Below, in pieces: positions 17,168 to 26,234 of a stretch of DNA of 64,000 bases (the first letter of the stretch is position 1; each line of letters begins with the position of its first letter). The position numbers and the translations under genes are program-made. The stretch lies in assembly GCA_965204695.1 (NCBI GenBank), contig OZ242007.1:4526001-4590000 (forward strand). The letters run 5' to 3'. This stretch comes from JAHEKD01 sp965204695 (lineage in GTDB: Bacteria > Pseudomonadota > Gammaproteobacteria > Arenicellales > JAHEKD01). The notes under the pieces were generated by a model that ran no database searches, had not been told where the DNA came from, and saw nothing but the letters and a program-made list of their open reading frames with translations.

Positions 17168-18310
17168 ATGACTAAAGCTGAATTTATGAATATTAAATTT
17201 TTATCACGTGTTATGACAATAGCATTGTTGATCACAGTGGTGGGGTGTAGTTCTTCTGATAAAAAAGACCGACCTAAGGCTGAATATTATGGATCATCTA
17301 GCAGCAGTAGTAGCGGTCTAGAAGTTCCACCAGATTTGACTCAAACAGACCCAAACAAGAATATCACTATTCCAGGCACGTCAACAGGCTCGTCTAGTCA
17401 AACCGGCGGAGTCCTTTCAAACAGCAACGTATTAGTCGAACCGTCTAATGTCGCTATGTTGCGTGATGGCCAGCAACGCTGGTTAGTGGTCGATGATACC
17501 CCATCAAATGTTTGGCCTAAATTAGTATCGTTCTGGGAAAAAGATGGTATCAAGCTTGTGACTGTTAGCCCACAATCCGGTGTAATTGAAACGGATTGGT
17601 TGGTAAATTATGCTGATCTAACCTCTCAAGTGGGCAAGTTTTTCAGGGGTTTGTTAAACAAATTAACATCTTCAGGTCAGCGGGATAAATATCGTGTGCG
17701 GATTGAAAAAGGTGTTGAAGCTAACACCACTGAAGTTTATGTGAGTCACCAAGGTTTAGAAGAAGTGCCTGTTGGACCAATAAACAGGGCTGTTGGTGAT
17801 TACAAATGGGTCAAGCGTCCGACTGATCGTGGCCTGGAAGTCGAGGTTATGCGACAGATCATGGTTTATTTGGGTGTGGAAGAGGAACAGGCTGATTTAA
17901 TCGCAGAACAAAACAGACCAGAACGGAGTGAACGATCTAGACTCTTAATTGAAGATACTGATGAACCTGTTTTAGTTTTAGACGATGGGTTCCCACGAGC
18001 TTGGCAACGTGTAGGTTTGGCTCTTGACCGTTCAGGGGTAACCATTTTTGGTCGTAACCGTGCTCAAGGAGGTTATGTGATTGAGTTAGCAGACACAGAT
18101 GCCATTGAAGAAGAGAAAACAGGATTTTTTAGTAAGTTTTTTAAGCGTAAGAAAAAGTCAGCCGAAGAAATTACTTACCGTATGCAGGTTAGGTTACTGC
18201 CACAAGGGGAAGAAAAAACTGTTGTGGCGGTTGCTACGGAAGAAGGAGCTCATGATAATTCCCAAACGGCAATTAGTTTACTGAGACAACTTCACGAACA
18301 GCTTAAGTAA
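17168..18310 (+). CDS. bamC: Outer membrane assembly lipoprotein BamC
   Basis: A lipoprotein of the BAM complex that inserts beta-barrel proteins. The signal peptide ends in a lipobox LITVVGC; with the ATG at 17186 the Cys is residue 21, with 17168 it is residue 27. A Ser-rich linker (SSSSSSSG) and the unstructured VPPDLTQ region follow, the latter being the part that contacts BamD in characterised homologues. Two helix-grip domains cover about residues 110-220 and 265-380. It lies between dapA and purL, a conserved gammaproteobacterial neighbourhood. Confidence 0.92.
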   Translation: MTKAEFMNIKFLSRVMTIALLITVVGCSSSDKKDRPKAEYYGSSSSSSSGLEVPPDLTQTDPNKNITIPGTSTGSSSQTGGVLSNSNVLVEPSNVAMLRDGQQRWLVVDDTPSNVWPKLVSFWEKDGIKLVTVSPQSGVIETDWLVNYADLTSQVGKFFRGLLNKLTSSGQRDKYRVRIEKGVEANTTEVYVSHQGLEEVPVGPINRAVGDYKWVKRPTDRGLEVEVMRQIMVYLGVEEEQADLIAEQNRPERSERSRLLIEDTDEPVLVLDDGFPRAWQRVGLALDRSGVTIFGRNRAQGGYVIELADTDAIEEEKTGFFSKFFKRKKKSAEEITYRMQVRLLPQGEEKTVVAVATEEGAHDNSQTAISLLRQLHEQLK

Positions 18311-18334
18311 CATCATTTTAAGATTTAGATATAA

Positions 18335-21300
18335 GTGCAAATCAAAACTTACCGAGGTGCGCAGGCATTTTCGAGATTTCGTCTTGATCGACTGACTCAA
18401 CGCCTTTGTGAACGGTTCAATAATTTAAAGCGGGTTAACGCCCGCTTTATTCATTTAGCGGCACTGAACAAGGTAGATAACTGTTTTGATGAATCAGTGC
18501 TACTGAAACTGCTTGACTATGGCCCGCAAGGTCAGAACCTTGAAAACTCAGTTCAGTTTTGGGTTGTTCCGAGGTTGGGAACGATTTCTCCCTGGTCAAC
18601 CAAGGCAACCGATATCGCTCATCATTGTTCGTTAACGTCAGTTGAGCAGCTTGAGCGAGGTGTCGAATGGCAGTTGCAGTTTGTTCAAGATACATCTTTG
18701 AGTGATTCAGACAAATTAGTGCTTACTGAACTACTATCTGATCGAATGACGGAATCGTTACTTTTTTCTGAATCGCAATTTGAGCAAATTTTTGCTCATG
18801 CAAAGCCTCAACCTTTGAATTTCGTCAAGGTTTTAGAAAATGGTAAACAGGCATTAGAAATAGCCAATAAAGATATGGGCTTGGCTTTGGCTGAGGACGA
18901 AATTGAGTATCTGTATAAGAATGCTATTAAAGCTAATCGTAATTTGACTGACGTTGAGTTAATGATGTTTTCTCAGGTCAACTCAGAACATTGCCGGCAT
19001 AAAATTTTTAATGCCAGTTGGACAATTGATGGTGAAGATCAAGATAAGTCATTGTTTGCCATGATTCGCAATACTCACCAACTTAATCCTGCCGGCACAC
19101 TCGTGGCTTATAAAGACAATGCTGCAGTTATCGAAGGAGCCAAAGCAGGACGTTTTTTTCCTGATAATAAAACCAATGAATATGGTTACTCTGAAGAGCC
19201 GGTTCATATTCTAGCTAAAGTTGAAACCCATAATCATCCAACTGCTATTTCACCTTTTCCGGGAGCCGCAACAGGTTCCGGCGGTGAAATTCGTGATGAG
19301 GGAGCAACCGGACGTGGTGGAAAACCCAAAGCAGGTGTTACAGGATTTAGTGTTTCAAATTTGCGTCTCCCAGATGCAATCCAACCCTGGGAAGGCGAAG
19401 AACACAAACCATCGCATATTTCCCCGCCGTTGCAAATCATGTTGGATGGACCAATTGGTGGAGCATCGTTTAATAATGAGTTTGGCCGGCCGAATATCGC
19501 GGGTTACTTTCGAACGTTCGAACAAAAAACGGATTCCAGTCCAATCAGATTCGGCTATCACAAGCCAATAATGATTGCTGGCGGCATGGGTAATATCCGT
19601 GAACAGCATGTAGAAAAGGATCCGATTACTGACGGAGCAAAAATTGTTGTTTTAGGTGGCCCAGCCATGTTGATCGGTTTGGGCGGTGGCGCTGCATCTA
19701 GTGTGGCCAGTGGTCATAGTGATGAAGAACTGGATTTTGCTTCTGTCCAACGTGGCAATCCTGAAATGCAGCGGCGTTGCCAGGAAGTCATTGATACCTG
19801 CTGGGCCATGGGTGATAACAATCCCATTGTTTCAATTCATGATGTAGGGGCGGGCGGATTGTCAAATGCTGTCCCCGAACTTGTTCATGATGCTGGATTA
19901 GGCGGCGATTTTGAACTACGGCAGGTACTCAATGATGAACCCGGTATGGCGCCAATGGAAATCTGGTGTAATGAGGCTCAAGAGCGGTATGTTTTGGCAG
20001 TCGATACTTCACGGCTGGAGCAATTTGAAGAAATCTGTAAACGCGAACGCTGTTTATACTGCGTTATAGGTGATGCTACAGACAAGCAACATCTGAAATT
20101 AACGGATAATCTACTCAATAATGAAGCGGGTCATCCAATCGATATCGAGATGGATGTGTTATTTGGTAGTCCACCCAAAATGCATCGTGATATAGAAACT
20201 GCTGCTACTCAAAGTCAAATTTTGAGTTTAAATTCAATTACTATCGATGAAGCAGTCAATCGGCTATTAAATTTGCCGACAATTGCAGATAAAACCTTCT
20301 TGGTCACAATTGGTGACCGCAGTGTCACCGGGATGATTTCACGTGACCAAATGGTTGGCCCTTGGCAAGTGCCGGTAGCCGATGTGGCAGTGACAACCAG
20401 TACTTTTGACAGCAATTATGGTGAAGCGATGGCAATGGGTGAGCGAACGCCCTTAGCCATTCTTAACCCGGCTGCTAGTGGCAGAATGGCGGTTGGAGAG
20501 ATGATCACAAATATTGCCGCAGCACCAATTGAAAGCATAGGAAAAATCAAACTCTCTGCAAACTGGATGGTGGCTGCCGGATTCACAGGGCAAGATGCCG
20601 CGCTATATGAAACTGTTGAAGCGGTGGGTATGGAGTTATGCCCTGACTTAGGTATCTCAATTCCAGTGGGCAAAGACTCAATGTCTATGCGTACGGTTTG
20701 GCAGGAAAATGAACAGGAGCAGACAGTTGCTGCCCCGGTTTCATTAATCGTAACCGGGTTTGCGCCAGTGACTGACGTTCGCAAGGTTTTGACTCCGGTA
20801 TTAAATTATAAGCCAGATAACGAACTGATCTTGATTGATCTGGGTGAAAGTTTAAATCGTTTAGGAGGAAGTTGTCTGGCACAGGTTTACAGTGCAATAG
20901 GAGAAGAAACACCCGACGTAAATAAACCAAGGCTCATCAAAGATTTTTTTGCGGCTGTTCAAACGCTTAATACTAACAATTTGATACAAGCTTATCATGA
21001 CCGCTCTGATGGCGGCCTGTTTGTGACCTTGGTTGAAATGGCTTTCGCCTCACGTTGTGGTCTGAATATCAAGCTTGATGAACTAAATCACCAATCCAAA
21101 GCAGTTCTTTTTAGCGAAGAATTAGGTGCTGTCATTCAAATCAGATCATCAGATAAAAACCATGTTGAAGATATACTGCAACAACATCAACTTCTTCATT
21201 GTTCCCATTTTATAGGTCAGGCAACTAATTCCAATCATATATCTATCTCCTATAAAGACGATACCGTCTATCAGGCCAACAGAATTGATCTGCACCGTCA

Positions 21301-22237
21301 GTGGTCTCACACCACATATAAAATGCAGTCATTGCGGGATAATCCTGAATGTGCCCAACAAGAATATGATCGCTTGTTGGACGAGTCCGACCTTGGGTTG
21401 TATAGCAATTTGACATATTCTGCTAGAGAAGATATTTGTGCGCCTTATATCAGTAAAGGTGACAGACCCAGGGTGGCGATCCTGAGGGAGCAGGGGGTTA
21501 ACAGTCAAACAGAAATGGCAGCCGCATTTGATCGAGCTGGCTTTACCTCAGTGGACGTGCACATGAGTGATTTGGTCGATAATCGGCAGTCACTTAAATC
21601 ATTTGTGGGCATGGTCGCATGTGGTGGATTCTCTTTTGGTGATGTTTTAGGTGCAGGGCAGGGTTGGGCCAAATCAATTCTATTTAATCAAAAACTGCAG
21701 GATCATTTTTCCGAATTCTTCCACCGCGGTGACACTTTCAGCCTGGGAGTATGCAACGGTTGCCAAATGATGTCAGGTTTAAAGAATTTGATTCCTGGAG
21801 CTGAATTATGGCCGCAATTTTTACGCAATAAATCTGAACAATACGAAGCCCGACAAGTCATGGTTAAAATCGAACAAACTCCCTCGTTATTTTTTAAGCA
21901 AATGGCGGGTAGCGAATTTCCGGTAGTTGTTGCTCATGGTGAGGGTCGGGCTGTATTCGATTCAGCAGAACATTTAGCAGCGGCTCAGACAAATGACCTG
22001 ATCGCCGCTCGATTTATTGATAACAAGGGAGAGTCGACTCAAACCTATCCCTATAACCCCAACGGATCAACAAAAGGCATTACGGCATTGACAAGTACAG
22101 ATGGTCGGGCAACTATCCTAATGCCTCATCCGGAGCGCGTATTTAGATCTGTCACCAATTCCTGGCGCTCACCCGAATGGGGGGAAGACAGCCCCTGGAT
22201 GCGAATCTTCCGCAATGCCCGTTGTTGGGTTGATTAG
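18335..22237 (+). CDS. purL: Phosphoribosylformylglycinamidine synthase (single-chain PurL)
   Basis: A 1300-residue enzyme of purine synthesis that converts FGAR to FGAM with glutamine. It has the N-terminal PurS-like part, two AIRS-type ATP domains (HNHPTAISPFPGAATGSGG near residue 300; NPIVSIHDVGAGGLSNA near 500), and a C-terminal class I glutaminase with the nucleophile in LGVCNGCQMMSG and the His-Glu pair in MPHPERVFR. Length matches the proteobacterial large type. The start is a GTG 25 bases after bamC. Confidence 0.96.
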   Translation: MQIKTYRGAQAFSRFRLDRLTQRLCERFNNLKRVNARFIHLAALNKVDNCFDESVLLKLLDYGPQGQNLENSVQFWVVPRLGTISPWSTKATDIAHHCSLTSVEQLERGVEWQLQFVQDTSLSDSDKLVLTELLSDRMTESLLFSESQFEQIFAHAKPQPLNFVKVLENGKQALEIANKDMGLALAEDEIEYLYKNAIKANRNLTDVELMMFSQVNSEHCRHKIFNASWTIDGEDQDKSLFAMIRNTHQLNPAGTLVAYKDNAAVIEGAKAGRFFPDNKTNEYGYSEEPVHILAKVETHNHPTAISPFPGAATGSGGEIRDEGATGRGGKPKAGVTGFSVSNLRLPDAIQPWEGEEHKPSHISPPLQIMLDGPIGGASFNNEFGRPNIAGYFRTFEQKTDSSPIRFGYHKPIMIAGGMGNIREQHVEKDPITDGAKIVVLGGPAMLIGLGGGAASSVASGHSDEELDFASVQRGNPEMQRRCQEVIDTCWAMGDNNPIVSIHDVGAGGLSNAVPELVHDAGLGGDFELRQVLNDEPGMAPMEIWCNEAQERYVLAVDTSRLEQFEEICKRERCLYCVIGDATDKQHLKLTDNLLNNEAGHPIDIEMDVLFGSPPKMHRDIETAATQSQILSLNSITIDEAVNRLLNLPTIADKTFLVTIGDRSVTGMISRDQMVGPWQVPVADVAVTTSTFDSNYGEAMAMGERTPLAILNPAASGRMAVGEMITNIAAAPIESIGKIKLSANWMVAAGFTGQDAALYETVEAVGMELCPDLGISIPVGKDSMSMRTVWQENEQEQTVAAPVSLIVTGFAPVTDVRKVLTPVLNYKPDNELILIDLGESLNRLGGSCLAQVYSAIGEETPDVNKPRLIKDFFAAVQTLNTNNLIQAYHDRSDGGLFVTLVEMAFASRCGLNIKLDELNHQSKAVLFSEELGAVIQIRSSDKNHVEDILQQHQLLHCSHFIGQATNSNHISISYKDDTVYQANRIDLHRQWSHTTYKMQSLRDNPECAQQEYDRLLDESDLGLYSNLTYSAREDICAPYISKGDRPRVAILREQGVNSQTEMAAAFDRAGFTSVDVHMSDLVDNRQSLKSFVGMVACGGFSFGDVLGAGQGWAKSILFNQKLQDHFSEFFHRGDTFSLGVCNGCQMMSGLKNLIPGAELWPQFLRNKSEQYEARQVMVKIEQTPSLFFKQMAGSEFPVVVAHGEGRAVFDSAEHLAAAQTNDLIAARFIDNKGESTQTYPYNPNGSTKGITALTSTDGRATILMPHPERVFRSVTNSWRSPEWGEDSPWMRIFRNARCWVD

Positions 22238-22272
22238 TGATTCTTGATGTTGTCTATAGTAATCAAAAATTT

Positions 22273-22533
22273 GTCATTGCGAGCTTAGCGAAGCAATCCA
22301 AGGGCTACAGCTTTTCTTATTACTCAATTGACACTAACTTGTTAAAGAAGAACGTTGGAGTGGGTATGAATCTATGGTACGTTAATTTCCGGCCTAACAA
22401 GGTATTTTACAACTATCTAAGCCCGTTTCAGGGTGCATTTTGAAACAGTTACTTAATGAGTGAAATTACTGAGTTGTTAGAAATGCGAGTGGATTGCCGC
22501 AGTCGCTCACTAAGTTCACTCCTTCGCAATGAC
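22273..22533. repeat. Inverted repeat element GTCATTGCGA...GCAATCC / GGATTGC...TCGCAATGAC
   Basis: Opens with GTCATTGCGAGC and GAAGCAATCC (22273-22300) and closes with GGATTGCCGC and CGCAATGAC (22490-22533), so the two ends are in inverted orientation. This is a widespread type of dispersed bacterial repeat, and short peptides read across it (for example a 68-codon frame at 22237) are artefacts. The whole 359-base gap between purL and the EamA gene is taken up by it. Confidence 0.6.
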
Positions 22534-22596
22534 ACTAACAATACAATGGCTAAAAATCCAAGTCTAAAATGCACCAAAAGTTAGGAAAGGAAACTA

Positions 22597-23484
22597 TTGT
22601 CTGCTAACCTCCAAGGCGCTTTATGGATCATAGCTTCCTGTATCGGAGCTACAATAATGAGTCTCGGCTTAAAGGGTCTCGCCGGAGAAATCCATTCCAC
22701 ACAAATCGTAGTTGTAAGGTGCATATTCGGTTTGCTATTTATATTTCCGGTATTAGCCAAGCTAGGCTTTGCTTCTCTTAAAAGTCCCCAATTAAAACTA
22801 CACTTAATTCGTGGCTTGTTTGCAGCTATCGCAATCAATCTGGGTTTTTATAGTTTGACCATATTGCCTCTAGCGACAGCTACCGTTTTATTCTTTACCG
22901 CACCTTTATTCGTGACCTTATTTGCTATCCCACTATTAAAAGAAAGAGTCGGTTGGCGGCGCCTGTTAGCAACATTGGTAGGCTTTATTGGAACAATTAT
23001 TGTCATTGACCCAAATCTGCAAGGATTTGATCAACGCCTGTTAATCCCGGTTTTTAGCTCGGTGTTTTTTGCCGTATCCCTAATTCTGAACAAACAACTT
23101 TCGAAAACTGATCCGCCGGCAGTCTTGATGTTTTACATATTCACAATCGTTACAATTTTCAGCATCCCATTAGCAATCATGAATTGGGTTTGGCCAACAG
23201 CGGGGCAGTGGCAAGTTCTAATATTTGTTGTGGCGTTATTTGCTACCTCAAGAACCTATTTCGACATCAAAGCCTATTCAATAGGTGAGGCCAGTTTCGT
23301 CGCCCCATTCCAATATCTACGTATATTATTTGTTGGTGTTGCAGCCTATTTAGTATTCTCAGAAGTGCCAACATTCAATGTTCTACTCGGTGCACTAGTC
23401 ATCATTTCTAGTACCTTATACATCGCCCAACGCGAATTTCGTCTAAAGCGAAAGCTTGATCGACAAACAGAGCTTTATGGGTAA
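22597..23484 (+). CDS. EamA/DMT family transporter
   Basis: A 295-residue inner-membrane protein with about ten hydrophobic helices in two EamA halves. Signature-like stretches include LATATVLFFTAPLFVTL at the end of helix 3-4 and SFVAPFQYLRILFVG in the second half. Such proteins export metabolites or amino acids. The start is TTG at 22597, supported by AGGAAAGG seven bases upstream; no ATG fits the N-terminal membrane segment. Substrate unknown. Confidence 0.88.
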   Translation: MSANLQGALWIIASCIGATIMSLGLKGLAGEIHSTQIVVVRCIFGLLFIFPVLAKLGFASLKSPQLKLHLIRGLFAAIAINLGFYSLTILPLATATVLFFTAPLFVTLFAIPLLKERVGWRRLLATLVGFIGTIIVIDPNLQGFDQRLLIPVFSSVFFAVSLILNKQLSKTDPPAVLMFYIFTIVTIFSIPLAIMNWVWPTAGQWQVLIFVVALFATSRTYFDIKAYSIGEASFVAPFQYLRILFVGVAAYLVFSEVPTFNVLLGALVIISSTLYIAQREFRLKRKLDRQTELYG

Positions 23485-23818
23485 TTTCAATATCAATAAG
23501 GCTTAGATTAAACGTCCTTTTTTATTGATATTTTAACATTAACAGACATTGATCAGTTCCGTTATTAAGCTGTTATTGGCGACAATCTCCTAAGTTGTTA
23601 TAATTAAAGAAAATTAAACAGTTCCCTTTTCTTGCGTTTTGAACATTAACAGTATTCGATTATCAAACTGTTACTGAAAAAGCAAAGTGGACATTATTGA
23701 TACAGGGTAAAACTAGACCGAAACAGAGATAATATCTTGATAAATATGAGAAAACCTCAATTCAATGGTAAGTTCCCTATAATTTATTATGGAACTGTCA
23801 GTTCCTTATACTACTGAT
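23485..23818. other. Left border of cassette array with two TAACAG...CTGTTA repeats
   Basis: No gene is visible here. Two related segments at 23535-23575 and 23642-23673 each begin AACATTAACAG and end CTGTTA, so each is an imperfect dyad and the pair is a direct repeat. The stretch separates chromosomal genes from the first cassette gene. It could be a degraded integron attachment or promoter region, but no integrase gene or clear core site was found. Confidence 0.35.
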
Positions 23819-24076
23819 ATGCAGCTAAAAATAGATAGAAAAATTGTATTAATAATTGCTGTGTTCCTGATTTCTAATATAGGATATGCCCAACGTGTAT
23901 CTTGCAAATCATTTGATGATCAGGCCGAAGCACAAAGATATTTTGAAGCCAAAAAGAAAGGTTGGAAATCATTGGATAGAGATAAAGACAGAGAAGCATG
24001 TGAATGCCTTAAGGGTGGTTCAAGCTATGGTGACGGCAGGTGTAGAAACTGGAGGAAGAAAAATAATAAGTCATGA
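23819..24076 (+). CDS. Small secreted protein with Excalibur-like calcium-binding motif
   Basis: An 85-residue protein with a signal peptide (basic start, then IVLIIAVFLISNIGYA) and a mature part with DRDKDREACECL, close to the DxDxDGxxCE motif of Excalibur domains found at the end of secreted nucleases. The ATG at 23819 is preferred over an upstream ATG at 23789 because it gives a clean signal peptide. It is the first gene of the cassette array and ends at the first attC-like site. Function unknown; the lone domain without a nuclease is unusual. Confidence 0.6.
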   Translation: MQLKIDRKIVLIIAVFLISNIGYAQRVSCKSFDDQAEAQRYFEAKKKGWKSLDRDKDREACECLKGGSSYGDGRCRNWRKKNNKS

Positions 24077-24157
24077 GCTGCATATCAAGCCATTCCAGCC
24101 GACCATCAAACCCGTCACTTCGTTCCGTGTTCGTGTCGGCTGAGTTCAAACGTTAGG
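24076..24157 (+). other. attC-like recombination site 1
   Basis: Begins GCTGCATATC and ends with the core GTTAGGC followed by AGC, so the outer arms pair (GCTGC with GCAGC). The inner arms AGCCGAC and GTCGGCT are perfect complements. The left core is degenerate (ATATC instead of CTAAC). Its middle (AACCCGTCACTTCGTTCCG) resembles those of sites 5 and 8. Confidence 0.7.
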
Positions 24158-24176
24158 CAGCAGAGGAGTTAAGTAA

Positions 24177-24764
24177 ATGACTCGAAAATGTTTTATATCG
24201 TTTAAAACTGAGGATTCAGTGTACAAGTCATATATTCAGAACAACCTCAATGTCGATATGATAGACAAGTCACTAGATATTGCTATTGATTCTGAGGATG
24301 AGAATTACATTTTATCTAAGATTCGATCCGACTACCTCTCCGATTCAACGGTCACTATCCACCTGATCGGCACTAAGAGTTCAGAAGACCTTGGCGCATA
24401 TGAACAACGCTTCATAAAGCGTGAGCTTCAAGCATCGTTGTATAATGGAAGTGGCAACACAAGGAGCGGAATACTAGGAGTTGTTCTGCCTGATGCTCAC
24501 AATTCAATATATCTCGGCGCATTGAACTGTGGCGACTGTGGCCTTTTGGTCGATCATGTTGCAGTAAATAACTCTACAACAGTTAGGGAATTTAACTATA
24601 ACTACTACATTCCAAATGAGAAATGCCACTATATGGAAGATGACCGGTATTGTATATTGGTTCCGTGGGATGGTTTTTGTCAGAATCCAGAATTTTGCAT
24701 AGAGTCGGCTTTCATGAAAAGAGATCAGCCGATTGCAAATAAAATACGTGTATATCCTGACTAA
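24177..24764 (+). CDS. TIR-like protein of the ThsB (DUF1863) type
   Basis: A 195-residue protein that opens with CFISFKTED, the beta-strand and loop of ThsB/MTH538-type TIR domains; the strand VTIHLIG near residue 60 and Glu83 in IKRELQ, the likely catalytic glutamate position, follow. In Thoeris defence such proteins sense phage and make a cyclic ADP-ribose signal from NAD. No ThsA-type effector is in the window. The ATG is preceded by GAGGAG. The gene is alone in its cassette, between attC-like sites 1 and 2. The C-terminal half, with five Cys, is not assigned. Confidence 0.75.
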   Translation: MTRKCFISFKTEDSVYKSYIQNNLNVDMIDKSLDIAIDSEDENYILSKIRSDYLSDSTVTIHLIGTKSSEDLGAYEQRFIKRELQASLYNGSGNTRSGILGVVLPDAHNSIYLGALNCGDCGLLVDHVAVNNSTTVREFNYNYYIPNEKCHYMEDDRYCILVPWDGFCQNPEFCIESAFMKRDQPIANKIRVYPD

Positions 24765-24794
24765 CAGCCATAACGGTCTTCTAAGTTCACAACT

Positions 24795-24854
24795 GCTGCC
24801 TAACAAGCCAAGGCAGTGTACGCGTAACCGCGCCACTGCTTTCAAACGTTAGTA
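24795..24854 (+). other. attC-like recombination site 2
   Basis: Left core GCCTAAC (24798-24804) and right core GTTAGTA (24848-24854) flank inner arms GGCAGTG and CACTGC with a short loop. About 60 bp, the short class of attC. The next start codon lies eight bases downstream, typical of cassettes. Confidence 0.8.
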
Positions 24855-24862
24855 CCAGATTC

Positions 24863-25552
24863 ATGTTCGTAGTTGAATCGTTCAACGACCTGTACGAGTT
24901 GTCGCAGAGTTACCGAAAGGGACGATGGATTTTTCGGGGCACTTCGGATTCGGATTACAAATTGGTGCCCAAAGTTGGACGGTATGGGATTGAACACGGC
25001 AATGAACGGAGGATCTTTGAGTTTTTTGCTCGCGAAGCGGTTGCTCACATCTCAGACTTACCTACATCGGAATGGGAAGTCCTGGCACTAGCTCAACATC
25101 ACGGGCTTCCAACACGACTGCTCGACTGGACTGAGAATGCCCTAGTTGCGGCATTTTTTGCCTGCTCAGCGCATTCAGATAGGGACGGTGCGATTTTCTG
25201 CCTCAACACGCCGAATGTACTTAAAGACGAAGCGGTCTCACCATTCGAGATAAACGAGTTGAAGAGATATCGGCCGAGACACATTACGAAGAGGATTACA
25301 GCTCAACGCGGACTGTTCACCATATTTCCAAGGCCGACAGAGGCACTGGAACTTGGTGACACTAAGGAAGTAAAAGTTAGGAAAGCAATTGTCACGGCGG
25401 ATGCTAAGAGCAAACTTCTCTGGAACCTGAGCAGGTTCAACGTGAACAAAAGCTCTCTGTTTCCGGACCTTGACGGTCTCACACATCACATTACGTGGAT
25501 GTTCTCGAACAAGGATCCATCGGAGGAACCTTATGCACCTGGTACGGATTGA
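24863..25552 (+). CDS. FRG domain protein
   Basis: A 229-residue protein with the FRG domain, named after the WIFRGTSDS motif near residue 22. Other family blocks are EREAV-like FFAREAVAHI near 55 and LALAQHHGLPTRLLDWTENA near 75, followed by VAAFFACS. The biochemical activity of FRG domains is not firmly known; they occur often beside defence and toxin genes. The ATG is right after attC site 2, so there is no space for its own promoter and expression would depend on an upstream one. One gene in its cassette. Confidence 0.85.
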   Translation: MFVVESFNDLYELSQSYRKGRWIFRGTSDSDYKLVPKVGRYGIEHGNERRIFEFFAREAVAHISDLPTSEWEVLALAQHHGLPTRLLDWTENALVAAFFACSAHSDRDGAIFCLNTPNVLKDEAVSPFEINELKRYRPRHITKRITAQRGLFTIFPRPTEALELGDTKEVKVRKAIVTADAKSKLLWNLSRFNVNKSSLFPDLDGLTHHITWMFSNKDPSEEPYAPGTD

Positions 25553-25554
25553 GT

Positions 25555-25627
25555 GTGCTAACAATGCGGTGCACTGGATACCTTTTTCGCTTCGCTCGTT
25601 CGGTACCAGTGAGCGCTGCCGTTAGTC
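25555..25627 (+). other. attC-like recombination site 3
   Basis: Left core GTGCTAAC (25555-25562), right core GTTAGTC (25621-25627). Inner arms TGCACTGG and CCAGTGAGCG pair with small bulges, with GGTACC-type bases in the stem and a TTCGCTTCGCTCG loop. The FRG stop codon lies immediately upstream. Confidence 0.8.
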
Positions 25628-25670
25628 ATAAAATACGCCAAAACCAAGTATCAAATGGAGAAGTAAATAC

Positions 25671-26234
25671 GTGAAGAAAGAAAAAGATAAGCGATTCAAG
25701 GTGTTCATCTCGTACGCTTACGAAGATTTGCCCGAGGCGCGATCTATAGCGAATAGCTGCCAGAAAATCGGTCTTTCTACATGGATGGATGAAAAAGAAA
25801 TTAAGAGTGGTGAGAAATGGAGAGAACAGCTTAATCACGCCATAGAAGAGTGTGATTTTGCAATTGTTCTTATAAGCAAAGAAGCACTAAACTCTAAATA
25901 CATAACCCGCGAATGGGACGTCCTATGCGAGAAGAAGTGGAATCGGCCGGATATAACAATACTTCCCATTAAATGGGACAATGTAAAGACTCCTCCATTC
26001 TTATGTGAATACAGAGATATTCTTTTCAAAAACAAGGAGCTTGATTATCGCCAGTTAGAGGAATATTTGGTTCGCTTGCTTAAGCAAAAAGTTGGGGACA
26101 CGCATGAGGTTGTTGGTAGTAAGAATATCGCCGAGGAAGTCAAGAGGTTAAAGAATCGAGTCAAATCTATTCAGTCATCCTTGATTGAGGTGGAAAGTCA
26201 CGGTCAGGGAGGTCAGCCCGATGACCAGGCCTGA
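25671..26234 (+). CDS. TIR domain protein (TIR_2 type) with C-terminal coiled coil
   Basis: A 187-residue protein with a TIR domain over residues 8-140: FKVFISYAYEDL, WMDEKEIKSGEKW, and the region KYITREWD, where Glu81 is the likely NADase glutamate. A charged helical tail (EEVKRLKNRVKSIQSSLIEV, about residues 150-175) looks like a coiled coil for self-association. The GTG start has GGAGAAG ten bases upstream. Its end overlaps the start of the next gene by 14 bases, so the pair is coupled within one cassette. Expected activity is NAD cleavage on infection, by family analogy. Confidence 0.8.
   Translation: MKKEKDKRFKVFISYAYEDLPEARSIANSCQKIGLSTWMDEKEIKSGEKWREQLNHAIEECDFAIVLISKEALNSKYITREWDVLCEKKWNRPDITILPIKWDNVKTPPFLCEYRDILFKNKELDYRQLEEYLVRLLKQKVGDTHEVVGSKNIAEEVKRLKNRVKSIQSSLIEVESHGQGGQPDDQA

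Noticed and set aside
20416..20784. A 122-codon open frame opposite purL
   Set aside because: Antisense shadow of a conserved coding region with no family resemblance.
22237..22443. A 68-codon open frame right after purL
   Set aside because: It is read through a dispersed GTCATTGCGA repeat, lacks a ribosome binding site and gives a peptide typical of repeat-derived artefacts.
23485..23818. A possible integron integrase or attI site left of the array
   Set aside because: No tyrosine recombinase frame exists in the window and no clear attI core was found, so only a repeat border is reported.
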